A DNA stretch of 64,000 bases from Aurantibacillus circumpalustris (GTDB taxonomy: Bacteria; Bacteroidota; Bacteroidia; B-17B0; Aurantibacillaceae). Made by a program: the position numbers and the translations under genes. A model generated the notes under the pieces. That model worked only from the letters and a program-made list of their open reading frames with translations, was not told the DNA's origin and searched no databases. Positions 1 through 10,248 of this stretch are shown one piece after another. The stretch spans positions 3,720,001 to 3,784,000 of the forward strand of contig NZ_CP121197.1 of NCBI RefSeq assembly GCF_029625215.1, written 5' to 3'. Each line of letters opens with the position of its first letter. Position 1 is the stretch's first letter.

Positions 1-293
1 ATGCATTCATATTGTTTGTAATGTTCACATAATAAAAATAGTAGAGAATAAGAAAACCAGTGATAAAACAGGCAAACGAAGAGAGAAGAAGATATGCAAG
101 GTCAATTTTAAAATCACCAAAATAATTTAGAGATAAAAAGCTAGTTGTGCATATAACAACGTTAAGTGTAACTAACCTAAATATACTTGTAGAGATTTTT
201 ATTTTCTTTTGCAATTCGAATCCTTTTTCCAAAAGTAAATAATCCTAATGAATTATTTACGCATCAAGCAACTTTACTAATGAGCTTCTTGGA
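1..293. other. Intergenic, no gene seen
   Basis: AT-rich stretch at the window edge. I see no open reading frame of convincing composition, no RNA gene and no TGA-N6-TCA box followed by a -7 element. It may be the downstream region of a gene lying left of the window. Confidence 0.5.
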
Positions 294-323
294 ATAAAAA
301 AACGGCCACCATATAGGTGACCG
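294..323 (-). terminator. Intrinsic terminator of the T9SS gene at 349-2112
   Basis: On the minus strand an 8-bp stem (CGGTCACC with GGTGGCCG, one G-T wobble) closes a TATAT loop and is followed by a run of T (294-302 as A on the plus strand). It lies 25 nt after the stop codon of the gene. Confidence 0.85.
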
Positions 324-348
324 AAATAACTTATCTATCGCATTGAAT

Positions 349-2112
349 TTAGTGCGAATAAATAATTTTACGTTTGTGTGGGGTGCCGTCAACAACAGTA
401 GTTACAAAGTAAACACCATTTTTTAATCCGAGTGAGGAAAAGTCAATTTCCTCGGTATAATTACCAGCAAGTTTAACTTGTGGCTGAATGCGAATTATTT
501 CTTGGCCCAAAAGCGAGTGTAAATAAATGTTTACCTCACTATTATCAGAAATCGAATAATTAACCTGAGTTTTATTAGCCACAGGATTCGGATAAACACT
601 AAAATCTGCTTCTTGATTAGTTTGAATGTCAATACCCGAAGGCATTGTGCGTTGGTTACTGCCCTGAGTCATTAATCCCGAGCAAGGGTAGTTAACAGAG
701 CCCCCAGGAAACCAAGCTTGAATTTGAAAGTTAGAACAGGAAGAAAAAGAACCGTGTTTAACGGCGGCATCAAACCTTATTCGGTGACTACCATTGTCTT
801 CTCGTTGTAGAATTGCAAGAGTTCTATTGCAATTTGTTTCACCATTAAAATAAGCATTTGCCACATAACTACTAGAAAAACCAGAGAAATTATTTGCTGT
901 TCCAAATACCTGAATACCAAGATCAGCACCCGGAGTTTGTATATTCACATACGAAATACACTTAGCTCTTGATACCACAGTAGAAGGTACATCGTAAACA
1001 AATTCATTTTTGGCACTATTTGGCAAGGATATATGAAATTGGTTTCCTTTCTCATCAAGCTTTAACACATGCATGCCAACGCTAGAGTTAAGTAAAGCAT
1101 AATACTCAAGATTATTAAACGTGTTTAATCGTTCTATAATATCGATCACTCCTAAATTTGTCCCCATACTTGGTTCCAGTATTTTATTCCAAATAAAATT
1201 TCCAAATGGATCAAGCTTAACAGCCCACGCAGTAACTCCAGAAGCATTATTCAATCTCTGAGTGTATCCACCAATAACAAAACCTGCCGAATTAATTGAA
1301 CTTACGCTTGATCCTACGATTATCGAAGCAAATCCATCTTTCTCATCATCATTACCATAAACTTTTGTTGTGTTTACTACCCCACTACTTCCGTCAATAG
1401 CCATAAAAAAACCTTGATTGTCGATGGGTGATATCCTTGTTTCGCCAATTACAACTAGTTCTCCTTTGTGATAAGGACTCATAATAATATCCTTCGGCAT
1501 TGCATCTTTTCCAATAGAATAAAAACTCGACCAAATTATATTGCCATTAATATCCACATTGATAATGTATATATCTGATTCAAAATAACCACAGATGTAA
1601 TACTCCTCTTTATTGTCTGATTCAATGATGATAGGTTGTGTAGGTGTTCCGTTAATGGACATTGGTGGATAAGGAAACGGATAAGACATAGCTGAAATTA
1701 CGTTACCATACTTATCGAGGGTACAAAAATAACTAGCGTTATCATAAGATCCAGCAAGTGCGTAAGCCTCACCGCCAGACCCATTGGTTTCTATAGCCGA
1801 AACACCATATCCGTTTAATACTTGTGTCGAGGTTCCTGCACATCCACTCGTTTCAAAAATCTTGTAAGCTGACCAAATAGAAGAGGAGCCTGAACCCATG
1901 ATGCAAAAATTTTTGTTCACATGCCAAAAGGTCGAAATATTTTGAACCGTTGAAAGGTAACCAAACCAAAGTGTGCCAGGTGTGTTTTTGGTAGCAAAAC
2001 CAGCGCTCAATTCGTACGCGGTTGGATAGGCTGCTAAAATAGAAGAATATTGACTTTTAGTTTGGGTGCTGAAAAAACAAGCTAAGATTAAAACGAGTAA
2101 ACTTTTTTTCAT
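349..2112 (-). CDS. Secreted protein with T9SS type A sorting domain
   Basis: The 587-residue protein begins with a signal peptide (MKKSLLVLILACFF, then TKSQ). The middle resembles a repetitive beta-propeller-like exported protein: it contains motifs such as DKYGNVI, DINGNIIWSS and KLDPFGNFIWNKIL, recurring G-N hairpins like those of Bacteroidota SBBP or PQQ-like propellers. The last 80 residues start at FSVYPNPV and end in KRKIIYSH, the form of a T9SS type A C-terminal signal. Export across the outer membrane by T9SS is therefore expected; the substrate or partner is unknown. It is monocistronic, with its own -7 element and terminator. Confidence 0.85.
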   Translation of the reverse strand: MKKSLLVLILACFFSTQTKSQYSSILAAYPTAYELSAGFATKNTPGTLWFGYLSTVQNISTFWHVNKNFCIMGSGSSSIWSAYKIFETSGCAGTSTQVLNGYGVSAIETNGSGGEAYALAGSYDNASYFCTLDKYGNVISAMSYPFPYPPMSINGTPTQPIIIESDNKEEYYICGYFESDIYIINVDINGNIIWSSFYSIGKDAMPKDIIMSPYHKGELVVIGETRISPIDNQGFFMAIDGSSGVVNTTKVYGNDDEKDGFASIIVGSSVSSINSAGFVIGGYTQRLNNASGVTAWAVKLDPFGNFIWNKILEPSMGTNLGVIDIIERLNTFNNLEYYALLNSSVGMHVLKLDEKGNQFHISLPNSAKNEFVYDVPSTVVSRAKCISYVNIQTPGADLGIQVFGTANNFSGFSSSYVANAYFNGETNCNRTLAILQREDNGSHRIRFDAAVKHGSFSSCSNFQIQAWFPGGSVNYPCSGLMTQGSNQRTMPSGIDIQTNQEADFSVYPNPVANKTQVNYSISDNSEVNIYLHSLLGQEIIRIQPQVKLAGNYTEEIDFSSLGLKNGVYFVTTVVDGTPHKRKIIYSH

Positions 2113-2132
2113 GGTGCGTGTGTTTGTGGTTC

Positions 2133-2145
2133 GGTATCAAAAGTA
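2133..2145 (-). promoter_or_regulatory. -7 element of the gene at 349-2112
   Basis: The minus strand reads TACTTTTG at 2145-2138, a perfect TAnnTTTG element about 26 nt before the ATG. No TGA-N6-TCA box sits at the expected distance, so this looks like an ordinary housekeeping promoter and is a useful contrast to the promoters of the stress island. Confidence 0.55.
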
Positions 2146-2485
2146 CATTCTGAAAAATAAAAAAAGAAATGGTTTTATCTTGCTTTAACGGCTAACAAGT
2201 CCTCAAGGTAGATACTCTTGAAGCATTCGTCTACCAAAGGATGGCATTCAGCTAAAAAAAAACTGCGCTAAAAAAAGAAACTAAAAAAAGTAAATTTTTA
2301 AACTATAAAAAATGGGCATTTATCCATGTATTAATTTCCCTTATCAGTTCAAAAAGGATTTTGGTCGAACGATGTAGTTAACTTTTAAGCAATATTTTCA
2401 ACGGCAAATTATGAGGTTTGGTGCTTCTAAGTTCTCATTTGATCATGGGTTTTTGATCTTTAGTCTAATAGTTAACAAATCACAA
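2146..2485. other. Intergenic, no gene seen
   Basis: About 340 bases between the promoter of the T9SS gene and the terminator of atpC. Only short AT-rich frames occur. No repeat, RNA gene or regulatory box is recognised. Confidence 0.5.
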
Positions 2486-2522
2486 AAAAAGTCCCGGTTT
2501 ATTAAATAAACCGGGACTTTTT
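2486..2522. terminator. Bidirectional terminator after atpC
   Basis: Perfect 11-bp arms at 2491-2501 and 2507-2517 (GTCCCGGTTTA and its complement) are extended by A5 on one side and T5 on the other. It lies 26 nt after the atpC stop codon and can act in both directions. Confidence 0.9.
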
Positions 2523-2548
2523 AATCGAAATATGTCTTCTTTAATTTC

Positions 2549-2785
2549 TTATTCAGCTAAAACAATCACTTTATTTTTAAGCACTTCAACCACACCACCT
2601 TTTACAATAAACTCTTGCTTTGAATTGTTTTCGTTAATTAATTCTATTTTACCAGCTTTTAAAGTTGCTATCATTGGTGCGTGATTATCTAAAACACCAA
2701 AACTGCCTTCGTTGCCTGGGAAAATTGCCGATTTAATTTCACCTTCAAATAACTTTTTATCCGGTGTGATGATTTCTAATTTCAT
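2549..2785 (-). CDS. ATP synthase F1 epsilon subunit, short form
   Basis: This 78-residue protein is the N-terminal beta-sandwich domain of the F1 epsilon subunit (MKLEIITPDKKLFEGEI, then PGNEGSFGVLDNHAPM). The C-terminal helical hairpin, which in other phyla inhibits ATP hydrolysis, is absent; short epsilon subunits are common in Bacteroidota. It is the second gene after atpD, separated by 73 nt that hold a perfect hairpin. A strong terminator follows. The remaining F1Fo genes are not here, as expected in this phylum, where atpDC often stands apart. Confidence 0.95.
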   Translation of the reverse strand: MKLEIITPDKKLFEGEIKSAIFPGNEGSFGVLDNHAPMIATLKAGKIELINENNSKQEFIVKGGVVEVLKNKVIVLAE

Positions 2786-2809
2786 TTTTCTAAAGTTTAT
2801 AGTTTTTAA

Positions 2810-2851
2810 TCAATAGTCAATAGTTCAAGACTATCGACTATTGACTATTGA
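2810..2851. repeat. Perfect hairpin between atpD and atpC
   Basis: Arms at 2810-2824 and 2837-2851 are exact 15-base reverse complements, built from a repeated seven-base unit close to AGTCAAT. There is no T run, so it is not a classical terminator. It could stabilise the atpD 3' end or lower epsilon synthesis, or be a decayed iterated element. Confidence 0.85.
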
Positions 2852-2858
2852 CTTCTGA

Positions 2859-4388
<1,530 letters not shown>

Positions 4389-4508
4389 TTAACGGCGCAA
4401 AGGTAGTATATTAATCTTGATTTCTCAACAAAAAAGTGTGGGTTATTAAGAGGTTTTTAACAAGAATAGAAATTGATTATATTCGATGTAATCTAATTAA
4501 TTGATTCA

Positions 4509-6368
4509 ATGAAACCCCAAACAAAAACATTACTATTTTTTCTATTTAACTTGTTTGTCTGCCTTGCATTCTCTCAAAATGAAACGAATAAATGGTATTT
4601 TGGTAACCACGCTGGATTAGACTTTATGACCAGTCCGCCAACGATACTAACAAACGGAGCTATAAACACTATTGAAGGTTGCGCTAGCATGTCTGACACT
4701 TCAGGTAATTTGATGTTTTATACCGATGGTATAACCGTTTATAATAAAATGCATATAGCAATGGCAAATGGAACAGGCTTAACAGGAAACAGTTCCTCCA
4801 GTCAATCCGCGATCATTGCCAAGCAGCCTGGAAACAGTACAGTTTATTATGTGTTCACACAAAGTGGACCTCCTGGAGCTGGAAGCGCATTCTCTATCGT
4901 TGATATGAGTCTAGCTGCCGGAATGGGATCTGTCACGGTTAAAAACACAACCTTGTCTGCTATTTGTACCGAGAAGTTAACGTCGGTGAAACACTGCAAT
5001 GGTAGTGATATCTGGGTAATTATTCACGATTGGAATTCTGCAGATTTCAAATCATTTCTATTGAGTTCTACAGGAGTAAATACAACACCAGTTATTTCTA
5101 CCATCGGTACTACTCATAGTATTAATCCAAATTACGCCGGTTGTATGAAAACCTCGCCGAATGGTAAAAAGCTTGCTCTAGCTATCCACGGCCTTGGTGC
5201 TTTTGAATTATATGATCTTGATAATAGCACTGGCGTAATCTCTCATTCGCTTAGCTTAACTACAAACGCTGTTAACAAGGCTTATGGCGTTGAATTTTCT
5301 CCAGATGGCACCAAACTTTATGGCGGTACAGGCTACAGCAACGGATTTCTTTATCAATGGAACCTCTGCGCTGGCAATGATTCTTTAATTGTAGCAAGTA
5401 AGTATCCTGTTTACACGAGTACTGCAGGCATTGCGGCAATGCAAGCTGCTTCGGATGGAAAAATTTATGCCGCGCGATACAATCAATCCACGCTTGGGGT
5501 AATAAACAATCCTAATGTTTTAGGAGCAGGGTGCAATTACGTAGATCTTGGTCAATCCATCGCACCAAAATCAACTGTGTGGAGCATCCCTAATTTTATC
5601 ACCAGTTATTTTAAAACAGCCCCTACTCCGTTTACTTATAGTTCAAGTTGTACAAGCTATTCATTTGACTCTTCACCAACCTTTAGTTTGAGTGTTGCTT
5701 GTGGTGGTAATTTAAATACAGTTACAGGACTATTATGGAATTTTGGTGATGCAAATTCGGGTACTGCGAACACGTCCACATTAACAAATCCTGTCCATAA
5801 TTATTCAGCTATTGGAACTTACACAACACAGCTCGTAATCTATTACCAATGTTCTTCTGACACAATTCGCGCTATCATTACTCCTACGGCTGTACCTCCA
5901 GCTCTTAATGTTACAGGCACTTTTACACTCTGCAAAGGTGATAAACAAATCTTAACTGCTACTGGAGCAAATAACTATACCTGGAGTACTGGTATTCAAA
6001 CCTCAACAATTTTAATTTCGCCAACAATTACAACTGTTTATAGTGTTAGTAGTACTTATTCAAATACCTGCATGCAAAGCAAACAGTTTACTATAACAGT
6101 AAATAAATGTACCAGTCTACAAAATATTACGAAAGAAGAATCTTGGTTTAATATATATCCAAATCCTTCAAATGGCAGTGTGAGCTTTGAAACTTCTAAA
6201 GAATTAGAAATTAACCTTACAGATTTCACTGGTAAACCTATACGAACAATTCCAACAAAAATTGGTACAACTCAGGTTGATCTTGAAGATCTGCCAAGCG
6301 GTGTTTACCTTTTGAGATTAGCTACCTACCCAAATTCTAAACCAATTCGTTTTATAAAAACAGATTAA
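4509..6368 (+). CDS. Secreted propeller/PKD protein with T9SS type A sorting domain
   Basis: The 619-residue protein has a signal peptide (MKPQTKTLLFFLFNLFVCLAFSQ cut after FSQ). Residues about 25-370 form a propeller-like region starting with NKWYFGNHAGLDF, a motif frequent in Bacteroidota surface proteins. A PKD domain follows (LLWNFGDANSGTANTSTLTN, then PVHNYSAIGTYTTQL), then an Ig-like segment, and finally a type A sorting domain (FNIYPNPSNGSVSFET, ending in SKPIRFIKTD). It faces atpD divergently and the gene at 6572 convergently. Its ligand is unknown. Confidence 0.85.
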   Translation: MKPQTKTLLFFLFNLFVCLAFSQNETNKWYFGNHAGLDFMTSPPTILTNGAINTIEGCASMSDTSGNLMFYTDGITVYNKMHIAMANGTGLTGNSSSSQSAIIAKQPGNSTVYYVFTQSGPPGAGSAFSIVDMSLAAGMGSVTVKNTTLSAICTEKLTSVKHCNGSDIWVIIHDWNSADFKSFLLSSTGVNTTPVISTIGTTHSINPNYAGCMKTSPNGKKLALAIHGLGAFELYDLDNSTGVISHSLSLTTNAVNKAYGVEFSPDGTKLYGGTGYSNGFLYQWNLCAGNDSLIVASKYPVYTSTAGIAAMQAASDGKIYAARYNQSTLGVINNPNVLGAGCNYVDLGQSIAPKSTVWSIPNFITSYFKTAPTPFTYSSSCTSYSFDSSPTFSLSVACGGNLNTVTGLLWNFGDANSGTANTSTLTNPVHNYSAIGTYTTQLVIYYQCSSDTIRAIITPTAVPPALNVTGTFTLCKGDKQILTATGANNYTWSTGIQTSTILISPTITTVYSVSSTYSNTCMQSKQFTITVNKCTSLQNITKEESWFNIYPNPSNGSVSFETSKELEINLTDFTGKPIRTIPTKIGTTQVDLEDLPSGVYLLRLATYPNSKPIRFIKTD

Positions 6369-6571
6369 TAAACTTATTTTTGTTCGGTCCTATAATTAAA
6401 ACACTGAATGTTTCAAAATGGAATTGCTGACATTGTTACTTTCCAATGGGGTGCGTTTAGGTCATCAAATATCTTACCCTGACTATTTATGAAAACTAAT
6501 GAATCGCTGTATATGAAATAATCAAATACTCTTATGCATTAGAAAGAAAGTGCTTATGCAAAGAATTGAAA

Positions 6572-9500
6572 TTATCTATTAATACTCACGTGTCCACTAT
6601 AGGATTTTTCACTCCCTTTTCCATTTATGAAAAGCGTGATTTTCCAAACATAGGTACCATTTTCGCACACCTGTCCTTTATAGCTTCCGTCCCAGCCCTC
6701 ATTTGTATCAACACTTTCGAATAACATCTCTCCCCAACGATTAAAAACCATTAGATGGTACCAGTTAGCGCCGCGTACGATCGGTAAAAAAACTTCGTTT
6801 TTTCCATCCTCGTTTGGCGTGAAAATATTTGGTACATAGATACTAAAATTAGGTTCCACTGAAATCTCTTTTACAACTGTATCGGCACAACCCCACTTAT
6901 TTCTAATAACCATTGCCACCGGATATGTACCAGCATTTGAATAGGTGTACCGTACGTACTCGTCGGTAGTGCGATACCCCATATTGTCTGTAAAATACCA
7001 ATCTCTGTTTGTAAGTTCAACTCCGTCAGAAGTATTTGTAAAAAGAACCTCGTCTAACATTTCAATTGGGGTTTTAGGAGCAAAAACAAAATTAGCCGAA
7101 GGTTTTGGAAACACATTTACTATTAGTGTAAACTGATTTATGCAATTGTTTGTGTCTCTCAACATTCCTTTAATATAATGTTCTCCTTCTTCTTTAAAAC
7201 AATGTCTAAAATCGCTACCTGTAAAAGACGTTGTACTTACTTGCCAGTTCATTAAATTTACAGGAGTCGATGTTGAATTAACTGAAAATGAAAGTTGAGA
7301 ACAGTAAGGGGCGCATCCTTTAAGCTGATCTGCAGGGAAGTGACCAGTTGGCAGATTAAATAATGCCAGAGGTTGCGTGGCATCGGCTTTACACTTGTTT
7401 AAATCAATAACTGTAAGTGTATATATACCAGAATAATTCATTGAATTGACCTTAAAAGTCATATTCTGATCGTTACCGATATATCCTGCGGGTCCATTCC
7501 ATTGATAGTCGCCGCCTCCACTTCCTTGGAGAGTTATCATATTGTTCACACAAACTGTCTGCGCAATAGAAGTAATGATAGGTACAGGCAATGGCGCAAC
7601 CGATAAGGTAACCATGGCTGAATTAGTACAATTGTTTAAGCTTGCAACTACTGTATAATTATGACTTTGTAAAACGGTAGGATTAAACATAACGGTAGAG
7701 CCCGCCACTGAATTGAGCGCTGTTGAAGGGAACCAGATAAAGTTATCTCCTGTTCCCTTTGTTGATAATACAGCAGAACTTCCAAGACATACAACGGCCT
7801 GATTCGTTTCGACGACAAATTGCGGCAGCACATTAACCGTTAGTGTACTGCTATTAGTAGCGCTGTTACAACCTAAACTTGTACCAATCACTGAAAATGA
7901 AGAAGTGCTTGCAGGAGTTACTATCGCTACGTTATTACTTACGCTACTGATACTTCCAGGAAGCGCGGCCGACCACGTGTAAGCGTCAGCGCCGGAAGCA
8001 GTGTACGTATATGTCTGTCCAACACATATTGGAAATGGATTACTGATAATCACTGTTGGATTTGGAATAATAGTAAATTGGCTTGTGACACTTACAGTAC
8101 AAGCTCCGTTAGAACCGACGAGCGTAACGGTGACGGGTCCAGCTGGCTGATATGGCGCTGTCATGGTCAAAATCGATGCTGGTCCTGAAGGGTTGGAGCT
8201 ATTTATATAATTTGGAACGCTTAATGTGTAAAGACTTGCTCCTGTAAAATTTGCAGTAAGACCGTTAGGTGATCCATTAAACGCTTGTGCACAAATTGTC
8301 TGGTTGTTTAATGAAATATGGGGACTTGGCGGAGGGAGAACGCTTGCAGTGGCAGTGGCAGAAATTTTGCAACCGTTCACGCCCGTTGCTATAACCGTAT
8401 AGATGCCTGAGTGTTGAAGCGTAGAATTTGGAAATAACACATTTTGTAAGTTGGAATTAAAATTTAGGGGGCCTGTCCATGTATAAGTAGTTCCTGCCAA
8501 AGGATTGACACTAAGACTAAGTGTCTCGCCTGCACAAACTGTTCCTGCAACTACCACAAGCGCAGGCGCTGAATTAACGACAACCGTGGCATTTGCGGAA
8601 ACAGTACAGTTGTTTGCTCCTGTAACTACCAATGTGTAAACGCCTGAATTGTTTGGTCCGACGGGATTGATAAGCGGATTTTGAATGCCAGAAGTAAAAC
8701 TAAAAGGTCCTGACCATAAATAAGAGACTCCACCACCACCATTCAGCGACAAGCTCGCAGCATTACAAAGCGGGCTGTTAGAGGAAATCACTGGAACAGG
8801 AACAGGTTTTAAAATTACGCTGGCCGTGGTCATGGCTGTGCAGCCGGATACAGATCCGATCACGGTGTATTGCTTAGTAGTTAAAGGATTATGTGTATAG
8901 TTAGCGCCAGTTGCGAAGGGGCTGTTCCATGTATAAGTTACCGCGCCGCTTGCCGTTAAAGTGGCAACCTGACCTGGACAAATAGAAACGTTGCTGACAC
9001 TTAAAACAGGATAATTCACAACGGTCACAACAAAAGTCCCGCTTCCGCTGCAGTTACCTGTTCCACCGACTACCGAGTATACCGTTGTCGAGGTTGGAGT
9101 AACAACAATACTCGATGAATTAGCGGATGTATTCCAGGTATAAGTAGTGGAGCCAGTTGCTGTTAGCGTCGCAGAACTACCTACGCATACGGAAGTTGGT
9201 CCCGCTATAGCAACAGGAGCCCCAGAACTTACTACAATCGTAATAGAATCGGCATCTGTGCATGCATTAGAATGCCCATAAAGGTAGTAAGTGGTAGTTA
9301 TTGTAGGTGAAACTACAATGGTAGGATTAACTGAGATCGGGATCCAGGTATAAGAGAGGGCGCCTGAAGCCGTCAACGTAGTACTCCCTCCAGAGCAAAT
9401 AGTTGAAGAGGTTGCTCCAATAACTAGGTTCACGGGAGTACTCACATAAACTCCGTCCAGAAAATTTCCAATCGCCACGTTCCCACCGCTCCAGTATACT

Positions 9501-9967
9501 GGCGTAAACCTGACTTCATATAATCCGTTGGTAGGAGGTGTGTATGTGACTGTATAAGTTCCCCATGCCGTGTTACCATCTCCATATTTGCCAAGAGAGA
9601 TGTATGGTCCGCCAAAAGGGCCTATGGAAACTTGCACAGTATCAATACCTGCGCGGCCTCTGTGGGCAAAGCTAATACTGAATGGAGTACCGGCAACCGC
9701 CGTAACGGTTTGGAACATGGTTGCTGCCATGGTTGCGTTTAATTCCACAAATTGTATACCACTGTACGATGAAACTCCGTTAGCTCCATTCCCCCATACT
9801 TCCATTGTTCCGTTAGTAGCGGTTGTGCTCCAACACGGAATTGTTCCAACCAGCGCAACACCGGTAGTAATACTCGTATTATCGAAACTTCCATTACAGT
9901 TAACCGGACACGTTTGAGCGTTTATTTGCGTTAGAAATAAAAGTAAAAAAGGATATAACGTTTTCAT
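6572..9967 (-). CDS. Giant Ig-like repeat protein with gliding-motility (CHU_C) C-terminal domain
   Basis: The 1131-residue protein starts with a short signal peptide (MKTLYPFLLLFLTQINAQ). The N-terminal part resembles a carbohydrate-binding-like jelly roll (about 20-180). At least eight Ig-like or SprB-like repeats of about 75 residues follow, each with a core like LTASGALSYTW or LTATGSTTYTW. A PKD-like region and then a CHU_C domain (FSIYVPNIFTPNEDGKNEVF, ending in GHVSINR) close it. CHU_C marks T9SS type B cargo that may stay at the cell surface; adhesion is a plausible role. Confidence 0.88.
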   Translation of the reverse strand: MKTLYPFLLLFLTQINAQTCPVNCNGSFDNTSITTGVALVGTIPCWSTTATNGTMEVWGNGANGVSSYSGIQFVELNATMAATMFQTVTAVAGTPFSISFAHRGRAGIDTVQVSIGPFGGPYISLGKYGDGNTAWGTYTVTYTPPTNGLYEVRFTPVYWSGGNVAIGNFLDGVYVSTPVNLVIGATSSTICSGGSTTLTASGALSYTWIPISVNPTIVVSPTITTTYYLYGHSNACTDADSITIVVSSGAPVAIAGPTSVCVGSSATLTATGSTTYTWNTSANSSSIVVTPTSTTVYSVVGGTGNCSGSGTFVVTVVNYPVLSVSNVSICPGQVATLTASGAVTYTWNSPFATGANYTHNPLTTKQYTVIGSVSGCTAMTTASVILKPVPVPVISSNSPLCNAASLSLNGGGGVSYLWSGPFSFTSGIQNPLINPVGPNNSGVYTLVVTGANNCTVSANATVVVNSAPALVVVAGTVCAGETLSLSVNPLAGTTYTWTGPLNFNSNLQNVLFPNSTLQHSGIYTVIATGVNGCKISATATASVLPPPSPHISLNNQTICAQAFNGSPNGLTANFTGASLYTLSVPNYINSSNPSGPASILTMTAPYQPAGPVTVTLVGSNGACTVSVTSQFTIIPNPTVIISNPFPICVGQTYTYTASGADAYTWSAALPGSISSVSNNVAIVTPASTSSFSVIGTSLGCNSATNSSTLTVNVLPQFVVETNQAVVCLGSSAVLSTKGTGDNFIWFPSTALNSVAGSTVMFNPTVLQSHNYTVVASLNNCTNSAMVTLSVAPLPVPIITSIAQTVCVNNMITLQGSGGGDYQWNGPAGYIGNDQNMTFKVNSMNYSGIYTLTVIDLNKCKADATQPLALFNLPTGHFPADQLKGCAPYCSQLSFSVNSTSTPVNLMNWQVSTTSFTGSDFRHCFKEEGEHYIKGMLRDTNNCINQFTLIVNVFPKPSANFVFAPKTPIEMLDEVLFTNTSDGVELTNRDWYFTDNMGYRTTDEYVRYTYSNAGTYPVAMVIRNKWGCADTVVKEISVEPNFSIYVPNIFTPNEDGKNEVFLPIVRGANWYHLMVFNRWGEMLFESVDTNEGWDGSYKGQVCENGTYVWKITLFINGKGSEKSYSGHVSINR

Positions 9968-10248
9968 TGAAGCACACTTACGAAGATATAAAAAATACTA
10001 GTTTAATTCTTCAATTTTAACTTACAAAACCAGTTACTGCTGTTCGATCAGTAACTGATCATATTTTTAGATGTAAAATTTTGGTAGACTCACGCCTTTA
10101 AGACACTTGTATCAACCATCTGTTATATTATTTAATCATTTTTACATTAAATAACTATTAAATTTTTAATTTCATAAATTAGTTTTCTTCTCACCTTTCA
10201 AATCACTAAGATCTGCATAAGATTATTTTTATATCATTATTTGTTATT

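Noticed and set aside
9570-9917. 115-codon antisense frame in the Ig-like repeat gene
   Set aside because: It mirrors the signal peptide and N-terminal domain of the real gene in reverse and shows no independent features.
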